From contig OZ244914.1 of assembly GCA_965221795.1 (NCBI GenBank), positions 682,001 to 746,000 of the forward strand: a stretch of DNA of 64,000 nt, given 5' to 3'. Position numbers and translations under genes: made by a program. Under the pieces are notes generated by a model. The model worked only from the letters and a program-made list of their open reading frames with translations. It made no database searches and had not been told where the DNA came from. Source of the stretch: VYFG01 sp965221795 (lineage in GTDB: Bacteria; Pseudomonadota; Gammaproteobacteria; Arenicellales; Poriferihabitantaceae). Shown here in pieces: positions 19,393-26,822 of the stretch (position 1 is its first letter; each line of letters begins with the position of its first letter).

Positions 19393-19804
19393 TGAAGCAA
19401 GAGCTCGCGAAATTGAGCGCATTGAAAATTTGTTGTTTAACGGTGACAACTGGGTACCAGTAGAGCTTACCCTTGAATGGAAAAATCGTTTCGAAGACGT
19501 ACCGGGCGTTTATGTTCTTTTTGATGACAAGCGGCAACCCGTATATGTCGGCGAGACTGCCGGTCTTCGGGGCAGAATGAATGACATGAGGTTTACAGTT
19601 AAACACACGATCAGAAGGAAGATCAGAAGGAAGATCAGAGAGCTGCATTTTGCGGGAGAGACTAACTCTGATCACGCACGCATCGAGCAACGGGTTAATG
19701 GAAGGATGCAAAAGCTGAACGTCTGCACCGTGCCCGTTGATTTCGGTCGCAAGGAGGTTGAAGAACACATCCGGGAGAAGTATCATCCGATATACAACGA
19801 TTAG
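19385..19804 (+). CDS. GIY-YIG nuclease-domain protein
   Basis: Start chosen at the ATG at 19385 (MDDEARAREIERIENLL), which overlaps the AbiTii stop. VPGVYVLFDDKRQPVYVGET is the GIY-YIG motif, followed by the LRGRMND helix with the conserved arginine; HIREKYHPIYND closes the protein. Residues near 75-85 contain an RRKIRRKIR duplication caused by a 12-bp tandem repeat. It may be a cleavage effector or a small stand-alone nuclease; the link with AbiTii is by position only. Confidence 0.75.
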   Translation: MDDEARAREIERIENLLFNGDNWVPVELTLEWKNRFEDVPGVYVLFDDKRQPVYVGETAGLRGRMNDMRFTVKHTIRRKIRRKIRELHFAGETNSDHARIEQRVNGRMQKLNVCTVPVDFGRKEVEEHIREKYHPIYND

Positions 19805-20618
19805 AGGGGCAATGTTCGGGAAACAGCCACGCCACCCTCGAAGGTGGATAACGAATCAGATAAGCAAGCCTGATCGCCACCCGCAGACGGTACAACCGGT
19901 CCGGTCCCGGATTCTCCTGCATCGGGGCTACCTTTTTCTTGGATGTGCACAATCACGTCACCACCATGGCGGTCAGCCGGCTCTTGCCGAGTCACGGAAA
20001 GCACTTGATATCCGAAAGGGAATAACGGGATGTCATTGAAAAAATTGTCGGGAACCTGACCAGCGCTTGACAAGCAGGAAACAACTGGCGATACTAGTGC
20101 CACTTGCGGGACCTTCGGGTTGCCGCCTCCCCTCCGGGAAACCGGAGGGCAAACTTCCTTCATGACTTCCTCCGCATGCTCGCTCTTGCGAGAATTTCTC
20201 GGGTTCTGCCGGCGTAACCGGCAGTCCCCGGCAAACAAAACGGGTGGATCCCGCAGTAAGAAAAACGGTTAAAGAATTCTGTGGCAGGATACTGGCCGGT
20301 GCAGACGGGTTTCGTTCCTAACTGCGAATCCTGATAATGAAGTATCTCCGGATCCTCACAAAAAAGCGAAAGCACCTCGGCGCAGGACTTCGAAATGTCG
20401 GCCTGGTGCTGTTCGGCGGAGCATCCGGATCGTTTTCCGGTGGCCCGGCCGGGAGGGCGGCCTTGTCCGCGCGCCGCGAAATGGCACTCGCTTTCGGAAG
20501 GTTCGATCTGAATAGGTTTTCCTGTATGGAGTATTGGGTAGTGTGTTCAGGATTTTTCTGCTACAAACTGTATCTGTATATCGTTGCGTTGGTTCTGTCA
20601 TTTAACTGCAACGATCGC
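19805..20618. other. 800 bases without a convincing gene
   Basis: Frames on either strand lack recognisable domains. GC-rich stem-loops are visible near 20110-20150 and at 20205-20222 (TGCCGGcgtaaCCGGCA). Confidence 0.4.
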
Positions 20619-20656
20619 GCCTCGGGGTCCTGAAAGCCCGCGAGGCATTTTCTTTT
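20619..20656 (+). terminator. rho-independent terminator candidate
   Basis: GCCTCG (20619-20624) pairs with CGAGGC (20641-20646), followed by ATTTTCTTTTT. No clear upstream gene, so it may belong to a decayed transcript. Confidence 0.5.
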
Positions 20657-20734
20657 TGGATTCCGATACTACGGGTAGTACCGGCGGGCATAATCAACTT
20701 GAAAAACCAGTCAACAATCGTATAGGATAGGAGC

Positions 20735-21022
20735 ATGGTAGAAGATGACTGTCAGGATCAGGAAAAGCGGATCCGGGAGCTGGAAAAGCAGAACCATGAA
20801 CTGGTGAAAGACATCGCCGTATTGAGGTCAGACATGAAAACAGGTTACGCTGAAACAGAATCGGCACTGGATCGGTTGCGGGCCGACATGGCCCGGCGGG
20901 ATACCGAGATGGCCAGGCGCGACAAGGACAACCTGCGCTGGCAGATCGGGCTGTGGGTGGCGGCGGTCGTCATTCTCGGCGTCATCATCCGGTGGCCGAG
21001 CGTCCCCGCCATCACAAACTAA
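20735..21022 (+). CDS. small coiled-coil protein with C-terminal membrane anchor (paralogue)
   Basis: 95 residues. The charged N-terminal helix EKRIRELEKQNHELVKDIAV is followed by SALDRLRADMARRDTEMARR and then the block DKDNLRWQIGLWVAAVVIL, shared almost word for word with the copies at 14452 and 21836. The leader ATAGGATAGGAGC and a downstream CTACTACCGCCGCC motif are also shared. Function unknown; the TM segment and coiled coil suggest a membrane-tethered oligomer. Confidence 0.7.
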   Translation: MVEDDCQDQEKRIRELEKQNHELVKDIAVLRSDMKTGYAETESALDRLRADMARRDTEMARRDKDNLRWQIGLWVAAVVILGVIIRWPSVPAITN

Positions 21023-21219
21023 GGACTATTCCCTACTACTACCGCCGCCGGCAGGCGGCGCATCCGGACTGGCCAGGGCGCACATGCGCGTCCAGGTGCA
21101 GCTGATTCCGCCCCGATCCCGGGTACGGCTGTTTCAATATTCGCATGGCGCCCCTCATTCGCGGCCACCCCCGGAGCCGACCCAAGGCCAGGCCGCGAAT
21201 GAGAGGCGGAATGTCAGTC

Positions 21220-21600
21220 TCGCTTCAACTGCGCTGGCCAATGTAGTTGGCGGTGATGTCCCGGCGTCCCCGGCCATGGCCGAGTTCCCGGTTGACGACG
21301 GCCGCGGCCCGGTCCCATCGCTCGCGGCCCGCCGCGTCCAGCGATGACCAGGCGGGCCTCCCGCATGGGGTGGCGGCATGCCGGCCAGCCCCTCGAAGCG
21401 CCATTGCGCCCAGGGGTGGCGCAGGCCGTGCCCGGGGATCCCGGCCGCCTCTCGGGCCCGGCTGTAGCTCCGTTAGCAGGTGATGAACTTCTGGCGATTC
21501 GGGATCATCAAGCGCTCGCCATGCTCGCGCTGGAACCGACCGACCCGCTCGACGAGGCACCGCTGCTCCGGAGTCCCGGTCCGGATTTCCCTGGGCCGGC
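21220..21600 (-). pseudogene. tyrosine-recombinase (ICE/phage integrase) C-terminal remnant
   Basis: Several minus frames together read TPEQRCLVERVGRFQREHGE and LMIPNRQKF, then HGLRHPWAQWRFEGL and MPPPHAGGPP. The end is LDAAGRERWDRAAAVVNREL, GHGRGRRDITANYIGQRS. The HGLRHAYAQxRYExLTG...GG...ELGHGRxxITxxYLG pattern is that of Integrase_1-type tyrosine recombinases. At least two frameshifts and a stop (after KFITC) make it a pseudogene. It is the only phage/ICE integration signature in the window. Confidence 0.6.
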
Positions 21601-21678
21601 CTTGCACTAGGAACCTCTGAGCCGGATAAAGAGTCCACCGGGTACCCCACACAAAAGCCGATTGCCTTATATTCTCGC

Positions 21679-22225
21679 TCCGGGACCAGTCCGAAGTGCA
21701 ACCGCGCCGCGATCCTGACCGAAGCGATCGGGTGCCATATGGAGGTGCGGGAACAGTTTCAGCGCGAACTGGATGATCTGCGCAAAGCGCGAACTGAAAC
21801 TTGAAAACCCGACCATGGTCGGATAGGATAGGGACATGAATGAATCGACCCATCAGGAGCTGGGAAAGCAGGTCCAGCAACTGCAGGAACAGAATCAGGT
21901 ACGGGCGAAAGAGATCGCCGTGCTGGAGGAGAAGATGAATACCTCGTATGAACGTATGAATGCGTCTTTTGAACGACTGAGAACGGACATGGCCAAGCGG
22001 GATGCCGACATAGCCAAGCGGGATGCCGAACGCGATGCCGAAAGCCATCGGCGTGACAAAGACAATCTGCGCTGGCAGATCGGGTTGTGGGTGGCCGCGA
22101 TTGTCATCCTCGGGTTTATCATCCGGCTGTGAAGCGTCCCCACTGTCACGAATTAGCCGCTGCTACCGGTGACGCATGACGGGGGGATTTGAGTAACTGA
22201 GTATTGACTCGGTTACTCATATATA
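21679..22225 (+). repeat. duplicated unit, copy 2 (IS30 end with deletion plus coiled-coil gene)
   Basis: Begins with the IS30 end CCGGGACCAGTCCGAAGTG, then runs directly from CCGCGATCC into TGACCGAAGCGATCGGG. About 115 bp present in copy 1 (hairpin and transposase tail) are missing between two GCGATCC repeats. The rest matches 14340-14833 almost exactly, apart from a 21-bp insertion in the gene and a 15-bp loss in the tail. Confidence 0.85.
21836..22132 (+). CDS. small coiled-coil protein with C-terminal membrane anchor (copy 2)
   Basis: 98 residues, identical to the product at 14452 except for one extra heptad (RDADIAK) in the coiled coil, created by a 21-bp tandem duplication of the GCCAAGCGGGATGCC type. 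One C-terminal hydrophobic segment, same leader and same downstream palindrome. An in-phase heptad change would keep the coiled-coil register. Function unknown. Confidence 0.7.
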   Translation: MNESTHQELGKQVQQLQEQNQVRAKEIAVLEEKMNTSYERMNASFERLRTDMAKRDADIAKRDAERDAESHRRDKDNLRWQIGLWVAAIVILGFIIRL

Positions 22226-22241
22226 CGGATTGGGGATTACG

Positions 22242-22258
22242 TAGGAGAGTGTCGAAAA
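22242..22258 (+). repeat. direct repeat flanking the transposase/R-M block, left
   Basis: TAGGAGAGTGTCGAAAA; matches TAGCAGAGTGCCGAAAA at 24854-24870 in 15 of 17 positions, same orientation. Confidence 0.45.
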
Positions 22259-22272
22259 AGTAAAACCGGAAA

Positions 22273-22464
22273 TCAGGTTTTTTCCAATTTTTGCTGCCGA
22301 ACCTGAACCGGATTGCACAACGCTTCAATCGCCTGTTCGAAGGTCGCCGAAACTCGTAAATCGGCTTTCAACTGTTTCCGTGAGGGCTGGTATTCTGTAT
22401 TCTTGATTGTGACGACAGGACGATTTTTTGGGGGAATGTGGTCAGGGTTGATTCGGCGAGTCAT
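22273..22464 (-). CDS. 63-residue protein following the HNH nuclease
   Basis: ATG at 22464, two bases after the end of the nuclease gene: MTRRINPDHIPPKNRPVVTI, basic and with no recognised domain. The tight spacing shows that it belongs to the same transcript as the methyltransferase and nuclease. It could be a small control or accessory protein; nothing in the sequence decides this. It is the last gene of the block before the left direct repeat. Confidence 0.55.
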   Translation of the reverse strand: MTRRINPDHIPPKNRPVVTIKNTEYQPSRKQLKADLRVSATFEQAIEALCNPVQVRQQKLEKT

Positions 22465-22466
22465 AA

Positions 22467-23123
22467 TCAGTCTCCAAAGTATTTTCTGAGAAACACGTAA
22501 ACCTCCCTTTTCTGTTCTTCTGAAGCGGCCTGGACAATAGCAAACACATTCAGCCAACCGGAATCGTCGTCCCAATAATTCTTCTTCATGACCTGATGAC
22601 GACCGCAAAGAGGCTGCCATTTGGTAGGGTCTTTCGGATCAGTGTCTGGATGCAAGGAATGTGGTGTTTTATGGTCTGGAGTCAATTTTACGGTTCCTCC
22701 CCCAATATGGTCAATGTCTCCGCTTCTCAAAGAGCATCGAACGCCACTTTCCGTCCATGCACACCGATTGTCGTAATTTGAAAGCACTTGTTTCCATGCA
22801 GTTGCAGTTGGTCGTTTTCTTGGTTCAGCCGCTTGCCTCCTTTCCGCATTCGGCATCATGTATTCGCTTTGTTTCAAGTGTCCACGATTTCGCCAGGAAA
22901 GAATCGTATAGCCCTTGTCAGTGCGCAGTTCTGATAACCTTTGATGCCAGTTTTCCGGCACCCTTCCAGTAGACGGGTCTGTTGCCACTTCAATCAACTG
23001 TTCTCTGGTAACAATTTTCCCAAGGTTGTCCAGAAAAAACGCTTCGATTCTGGAAATGATCGATTTTCCAGTGTACGGTCCCTTGATTGTGGCATTCCGA
23101 TCTTCCCTATTTTCCCTGCCCAT
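22467..23123 (-). CDS. HNH restriction endonuclease candidate
   Basis: 218 residues. The N-terminal 85 residues look like a winged-helix/restriction-partner domain (KIVTREQLIEVATDPSTGRV ... NWHQRLSELRTDKGY). The C-terminal HNH core is unambiguous: CAWTESGVRCSL with paired cysteines, GDIDHIGGGTVKLTPDHKTP, then WQPLCGRHQVMKKNYWDD. Similar proteins act as type II restriction enzymes next to a cognate methyltransferase. The start overlaps the methyltransferase 3' end by 17 bases. Recognition sequence unknown. Confidence 0.75.
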   Translation of the reverse strand: MGRENREDRNATIKGPYTGKSIISRIEAFFLDNLGKIVTREQLIEVATDPSTGRVPENWHQRLSELRTDKGYTILSWRNRGHLKQSEYMMPNAERRQAAEPRKRPTATAWKQVLSNYDNRCAWTESGVRCSLRSGDIDHIGGGTVKLTPDHKTPHSLHPDTDPKDPTKWQPLCGRHQVMKKNYWDDDSGWLNVFAIVQAASEEQKREVYVFLRKYFGD

Positions 23124-23847
23124 TTTGTACCTTGCGCATTCTTTGTTGAGTCATGGACAGGTATTCACTGGACACATCGCAAAGCACGGAGTTTCGGTTC
23201 AGATGGAAGCAGGCTTCACCCGTTGTGCCGCTTCCACACATTGGGTCCAAAACCGTATCCCCTTCTTTGGTAGACATCAAAATCAAGGGCTTGATCACCG
23301 ATAATGGTTTTTGTGCCGGGTGCCCTGTTTGCTCCTTTTTACCTACAAAACCGATATTCAATGGGGATTCAAACACGGTTGGCGGACCGGGGATGAATCG
23401 CATCTTGCCATTCTTCAAGCGATCCAGTTGTGCCCCATTCATAAAATGTTCCGGGTACACTTTGGAATCTTCCGCACAGATATGCAAACAGGCATTCTGT
23501 GCCGATCTCCAGCCCCGGATTCGGGATGGGCAATTTTTGTAGTACCAGGTCAACCAAGCCTGCAATCGGAATCCTTTGGGCAACATGGAAACTTGCGGTG
23601 CCACAATCTCGGGAAATCCCCATACAAACACATGGGAAGAGATTGCACATGCGGCCCGGATTACCCCCGCAAGCCAATCGTTATAATCCAGTCTGGAGCC
23701 ACCAATCCCTTTGTTATACCAAGGGTCCAGTACTACTGCTTTGACTCTTTCCGACTTTCCAAGAGTATCCAGCACATCGGCGGACGAAAGAATCCGAATG
23801 CTTGGCCATTCGGTAGAATTTGTATCCGTAGCCGCTGCCATTACCAA
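23107..23847 (-). CDS. DNA N4-cytosine/N6-adenine methyltransferase
   Basis: 246 residues. The catalytic motif IV reads DPWYN (residues about 41-45, a variant of D/N-P-P-Y). The SAM-binding motif I follows late as VLDPMCGSGTTGEACFHL (about 200-217), and HPAQKPLSVIKPLI precedes it. The order IV...I makes it a beta-class enzyme. The start overlaps the transposase stop by seven bases and the stop overlaps the HNH gene. Presumed to protect against the downstream HNH nuclease, forming a compact R-M pair. Confidence 0.85.
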   Translation of the reverse strand: MVMAAATDTNSTEWPSIRILSSADVLDTLGKSERVKAVVLDPWYNKGIGGSRLDYNDWLAGVIRAACAISSHVFVWGFPEIVAPQVSMLPKGFRLQAWLTWYYKNCPSRIRGWRSAQNACLHICAEDSKVYPEHFMNGAQLDRLKNGKMRFIPGPPTVFESPLNIGFVGKKEQTGHPAQKPLSVIKPLILMSTKEGDTVLDPMCGSGTTGEACFHLNRNSVLCDVSSEYLSMTQQRMRKVQNGQGK

Positions 23848-24818
23848 GCTCCGTCCGGAAGTCCATTGTCGGCAATCAGGTCCTCGTACTTGAGTCGCTT
23901 GAAACTCATGCTGGATACCAAAGCCTCCATAATTTCCAATGTGTCCATTACCCGCATGTTGTGACGAGCGGCAAATTCCTGAACGTAACGATCCAGATGC
24001 TTTGGGGAAAGTTTGTGAAACATCCCTTTGTGTGCCCGTTTCAACATGGACCAGAGAGATTCGATTCCGTTGGTATGCACATCCCCCCTTACATATTCCG
24101 ATAGGCTGTGCTTTACCGTTTCGTGGTGAAACGGCAAGCCTTCATAGGACCGGGAATCGTCACTGTATACGATTGTTTTCTTCGCTGTGTATTCCTTGAC
24201 GAACCCCTGTAGCGTTTCGGCGTCTGTGGTTTCCACCATCCTTGCCCGGACTTGGTTGGACTCACGATCCTTGATGCCTACTACTGTCGTTTTTCCTACG
24301 GCACCCCGGCCCGTGTCTTTCAGTTGTTTCCGTTTGGCATTCGACATATTAGCCCGTATTCCTCCAAAGTAGGTTTCGTCCACTTCAATCGGACCGGAAA
24401 AGATGCCTCCCTTTTCTGCCAGTGCCGTTCTTAAACGATGGCCAAGGAACCAAGCACTGCGTTGGTTGATTTTCAAATCCCTGTGCAGCTTCATGCTGGA
24501 TACTCCTTTCAGACTGGTTGTCATCAAGTAGGTGGCAATCATCCAGTTCTGAAATCCGATCTTGGAGCCTTCCATGACCGTGCCGGTTTTCGCACTGAAC
24601 CGCTTGGCACATTCCTTTTCCCGGCAACGGTACGGCTGGGTTTTATGCTTGGCTCCGGTCTGCACATTAACGGAACCACAATGTGGACAGACAACTCCGT
24701 CCGGCCAACGCTTCTCGACAAACCACTTTTCGGCGGTGGTGTCATCCGGGAACATCTTGAACAGTTCCACCAAGGCAATGCCTTTGCGGTGGTGCTTGCC
24801 AGATGCTGAAGTTGCCAT
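23841..24818 (-). CDS. IS1595-family (ISXO2-like) transposase
   Basis: 325 residues from the ATG at 24818 (MATSASGKHHRKGIALVELF); the frame is open further upstream but there it is a shadow of the tRNA-like region. The zinc-ribbon N-terminus CPHCGSVNVQTG ... YRCREKECAKRFS is followed by PIEVDETYFGGI (D), IVYSDDSRSYEGL (D) and DVHTNGIESLWSMLKRAHKG (E/N), then the typical end SPKHLDRYVQEFAARHN. Apparently intact. Its stop lies inside the methyltransferase start, which suggests that the R-M genes are passengers on the element. Confidence 0.85.
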   Translation of the reverse strand: MATSASGKHHRKGIALVELFKMFPDDTTAEKWFVEKRWPDGVVCPHCGSVNVQTGAKHKTQPYRCREKECAKRFSAKTGTVMEGSKIGFQNWMIATYLMTTSLKGVSSMKLHRDLKINQRSAWFLGHRLRTALAEKGGIFSGPIEVDETYFGGIRANMSNAKRKQLKDTGRGAVGKTTVVGIKDRESNQVRARMVETTDAETLQGFVKEYTAKKTIVYSDDSRSYEGLPFHHETVKHSLSEYVRGDVHTNGIESLWSMLKRAHKGMFHKLSPKHLDRYVQEFAARHNMRVMDTLEIMEALVSSMSFKRLKYEDLIADNGLPDGAW

Positions 24819-24850
24819 GAATCTACCCTGTAATTGTGAATTGACATAGA

Positions 24851-24880
24851 TTATAGCAGAGTGCCGAAAAGAAGCCAAGG
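24851..24880 (-). promoter_or_regulatory. putative promoter of the transposase/R-M transcript
   Basis: On the minus strand TTGGCT, 17 bases, TATAAT (plus-strand 24851-24856 reads ATTATA), 32 bases before the transposase ATG. It overlaps the right direct repeat (24854-24870). Confidence 0.55.
24854..24870 (+). repeat. direct repeat flanking the transposase/R-M block, right
   Basis: TAGCAGAGTGCCGAAAA; see the left copy at 22242-22258. Confidence 0.45.
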
Positions 24881-24962
24881 GATTTTTTGCATTTTCTGTG
24901 TTGCCGTGAGAGAATGGGGCAGGAGCCAGCGTTTCGGGCTGACTCCTGCGATTGATGGATTT

Positions 24963-25034
24963 GGGGCCGTGGTGTAACGGAAACATTGCCACCTTGTAAA
25001 TGCGCAGATGCGGGTTCGAATCCCGTCGGCTCCA
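24963..25034 (+). tRNA. tRNA-Thr(UGU)-like gene
   Basis: 72 bases fold with a 7-bp acceptor stem (GGGGCCG/CGGCTCC, one G-U), a T arm GCGGG-TTCGAAT-CCCGT and discriminator A; CCA is not encoded. The loop CTTGTAA gives anticodon UGU. The anticodon stem is poor: GCCAC against ATGCG pairs at only two of five positions, so the gene may be decayed or of mobile-element origin. It sits between the transposase/R-M block and the defence operon, a typical position for a recombination site. Confidence 0.55.
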
Positions 25035-25083
25035 CACCATCATTCGCCCATCTTAAAGATTGACAACATACAGTCAATAGACA

Positions 25084-25521
25084 ATGGGCAAGACAATGGG
25101 CAAAAAAATGAAAGACAACATCATCAGCACATCTCTTTTGAATCAAAACTACCTCAACCTGAAAGCCGAGTGTGATCGACTGTCCTCTGAACTGGAACTG
25201 GCTATGAGTCGGTTGGATGCGTACAAACTGGTCATTAAGGAATGTACGATCCCGGCAGGAGAATCTGATTCATTGCAATACTCCGACAATCTGGAAGAAG
25301 CTATGTTGGAAATTGCGGCAGAAGACGGGTTTTTTGATACCTACGAACACAAGGAAAAGTTGATCGAAAACGGGATTATTCAGGGAGATTCCAGAGCCAT
25401 ATCACAAAAGATTTATCAAACCCTGGAAGCTTCGGAACACTTTGAACCAAACGGCAAAAAGGGACGATGGAATTTGATGGCAAGTCCTAGAGATTTTTTT
25501 GGAGAAGACGTGCCCTATTAA
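25084..25521 (+). CDS. coiled-coil / winged-helix-like protein, first gene of defence operon
   Basis: 145 residues; ATGs at 25084 and 25096 (MGKTMGKKM) are alternative starts, and no strong ribosome site is visible. Residues 15-50 form a coiled coil (LKAECDRLSSELELAMSRLD). The C-terminal 60 residues (EHKEKLIENGIIQG ... KIYQTLEASEHFEPNGKKG) look like a HARE/winged-helix fold that could bind nucleic acid. No family recognised. It precedes the TIR gene by 94 bases and may be the sensor or regulator of the operon. Confidence 0.5.
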   Translation: MGKTMGKKMKDNIISTSLLNQNYLNLKAECDRLSSELELAMSRLDAYKLVIKECTIPAGESDSLQYSDNLEEAMLEIAAEDGFFDTYEHKEKLIENGIIQGDSRAISQKIYQTLEASEHFEPNGKKGRWNLMASPRDFFGEDVPY

Positions 25522-25615
25522 CGGGCTCTGTTTTTCGGCACTCACCTACATAATCCCCAATAAGAATATGCATATTTGTAGTTGATGTGGATGCGTATTG
25601 AGATGGAGATTATCG

Positions 25616-26104
25616 ATGCCTGATAAAATCAAGAATGTTTTTGTGAGCCATCATCATAAAGATGATGCAAGCGTTGATGGTCTGACCGATATGTTGTCTA
25701 GAAAGGGTTATCAATTAAGGAACAGCTCTATACGAGTCAAGCCGGAAAACCAAAAACGCATCGATCAGAATAAGGTTAGTGACCTTACTATCGCGCGGCT
25801 TTTGCGGATGAAGATACGCTGGGCAAGTCAAGTGATTGTAGTCATCGGAAAAGAGACTCATCAGCGGTCTTGGGTTAATCGGGAAGTTAAAACCGCCCAC
25901 CAACTCGGGAAGCCAATAATTGGCGTATATGAGAACGGACTAAAGGATCAAGTCGAAATCCCGGACAACTTAAAGAAATACGCTACCTCGATAGTTGGGT
26001 GGAGATCGGATTCTGTTATTGACGCCCTAGAAGGCAAAAGTCAGTTTCAAAACCCAGACGGTACACCATCACCACGGACTGATGGCGGAAATGTAGTGTG
26101 TTGA
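25616..26104 (+). CDS. ThsB-like TIR-fold protein
   Basis: 162 residues from the ATG at 25616 (MPDKIKNVFVSHHHKDDASV), preceded by TGGAG. NVFVSHHHKDD and DMLSRKGYQLRNSSI, then IRWASQVIVVIGKETHQRSW and VNREVKTAHQLGKPIIGVYE, match the TIR-like DUF1863 family that includes ThsB of Thoeris. The Glu in W-V-N-R-E-V is at the position of the TIR NADase glutamate. Known ThsB proteins make a cyclic ADP-ribose isomer on infection. It overlaps the Nmad2 gene by seven bases. Confidence 0.7.
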   Translation: MPDKIKNVFVSHHHKDDASVDGLTDMLSRKGYQLRNSSIRVKPENQKRIDQNKVSDLTIARLLRMKIRWASQVIVVIGKETHQRSWVNREVKTAHQLGKPIIGVYENGLKDQVEIPDNLKKYATSIVGWRSDSVIDALEGKSQFQNPDGTPSPRTDGGNVVC

Positions 26105-26763
26105 TAGATCCGAACTCCCATTTGTACGCGTATGCCATTACCAGAGATTTTGGCTTTGCACCAAATCCGTTTCACAGTTTGTGCACCTTGGCAACATGTA
26201 AGCCAGGCATCCGCAAATCTGCAAGGGTTGGGGATTGGATCATGGGTATTGGAGGCAGCCCCCTTAAAGGCGTAAAAAGAAAATGCATTCTTCTTATGAA
26301 AGTATCGGAAAAGGTCAGTTTTCAGGAGTACTGGGATCATGAGCGGTTTTCACTAAAAAGACCTGTGCGAAACGGAAGTAGAGTGCAGATGCTAGGAGAT
26401 AACATATATCACAAGGACGAAACCGGTAGCTGGTTACAAGAGGACTCTCATCATAGCAATCCAGATGGAAGCCCAAATCCTGTGAACTTAAAACGAGATA
26501 CTGAAAAAACTGACCAGGTTTTGGTTTCAGACTACTTCTTGTACTTTGGTTGCGAAGCGCAATCCGTTGACTTGGATTCTATTGGGTATGGCAGGATAAG
26601 AAATTATAAAAAAATAGATCTCTCTGATTCTGAAGAAGCATGCGATCTAATCACTTCAATGGTTCGAAAGCACCGAAGCGATTTAAACTTGGTAGTTTCA
26701 GACCCATGTCAGTTTATGGACTCGCATCAACGCGTTGACCAAGACACAGGGAAGATTTATTAA
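26098..26763 (+). CDS. Nmad2 (nucleotide modification-associated domain 2) protein
   Basis: 221 residues, starting inside the TIR gene end (TTG/ATG region at 26098). AYAITRDFGFAPNPFHSLC, TLATCKPGIRKSARVGDWIM and FQEYWDHERFSLKRP with GDNIYHKDE are the signature blocks of Nmad2, a domain predicted to act in DNA or nucleotide modification systems; the biochemical activity is unknown. The VLVSDYFLYFGCEAQSVD region is also conserved in the family. Its overlap with the ThsB-like gene implies a shared function. Confidence 0.75.
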   Translation: MLIDPNSHLYAYAITRDFGFAPNPFHSLCTLATCKPGIRKSARVGDWIMGIGGSPLKGVKRKCILLMKVSEKVSFQEYWDHERFSLKRPVRNGSRVQMLGDNIYHKDETGSWLQEDSHHSNPDGSPNPVNLKRDTEKTDQVLVSDYFLYFGCEAQSVDLDSIGYGRIRNYKKIDLSDSEEACDLITSMVRKHRSDLNLVVSDPCQFMDSHQRVDQDTGKIY

Positions 26764-26822
26764 GAAATGGAATTGGCAATGGGAACCGAGACCAAATTCA
26801 AAAATTGCGGAGGAACAACTCA

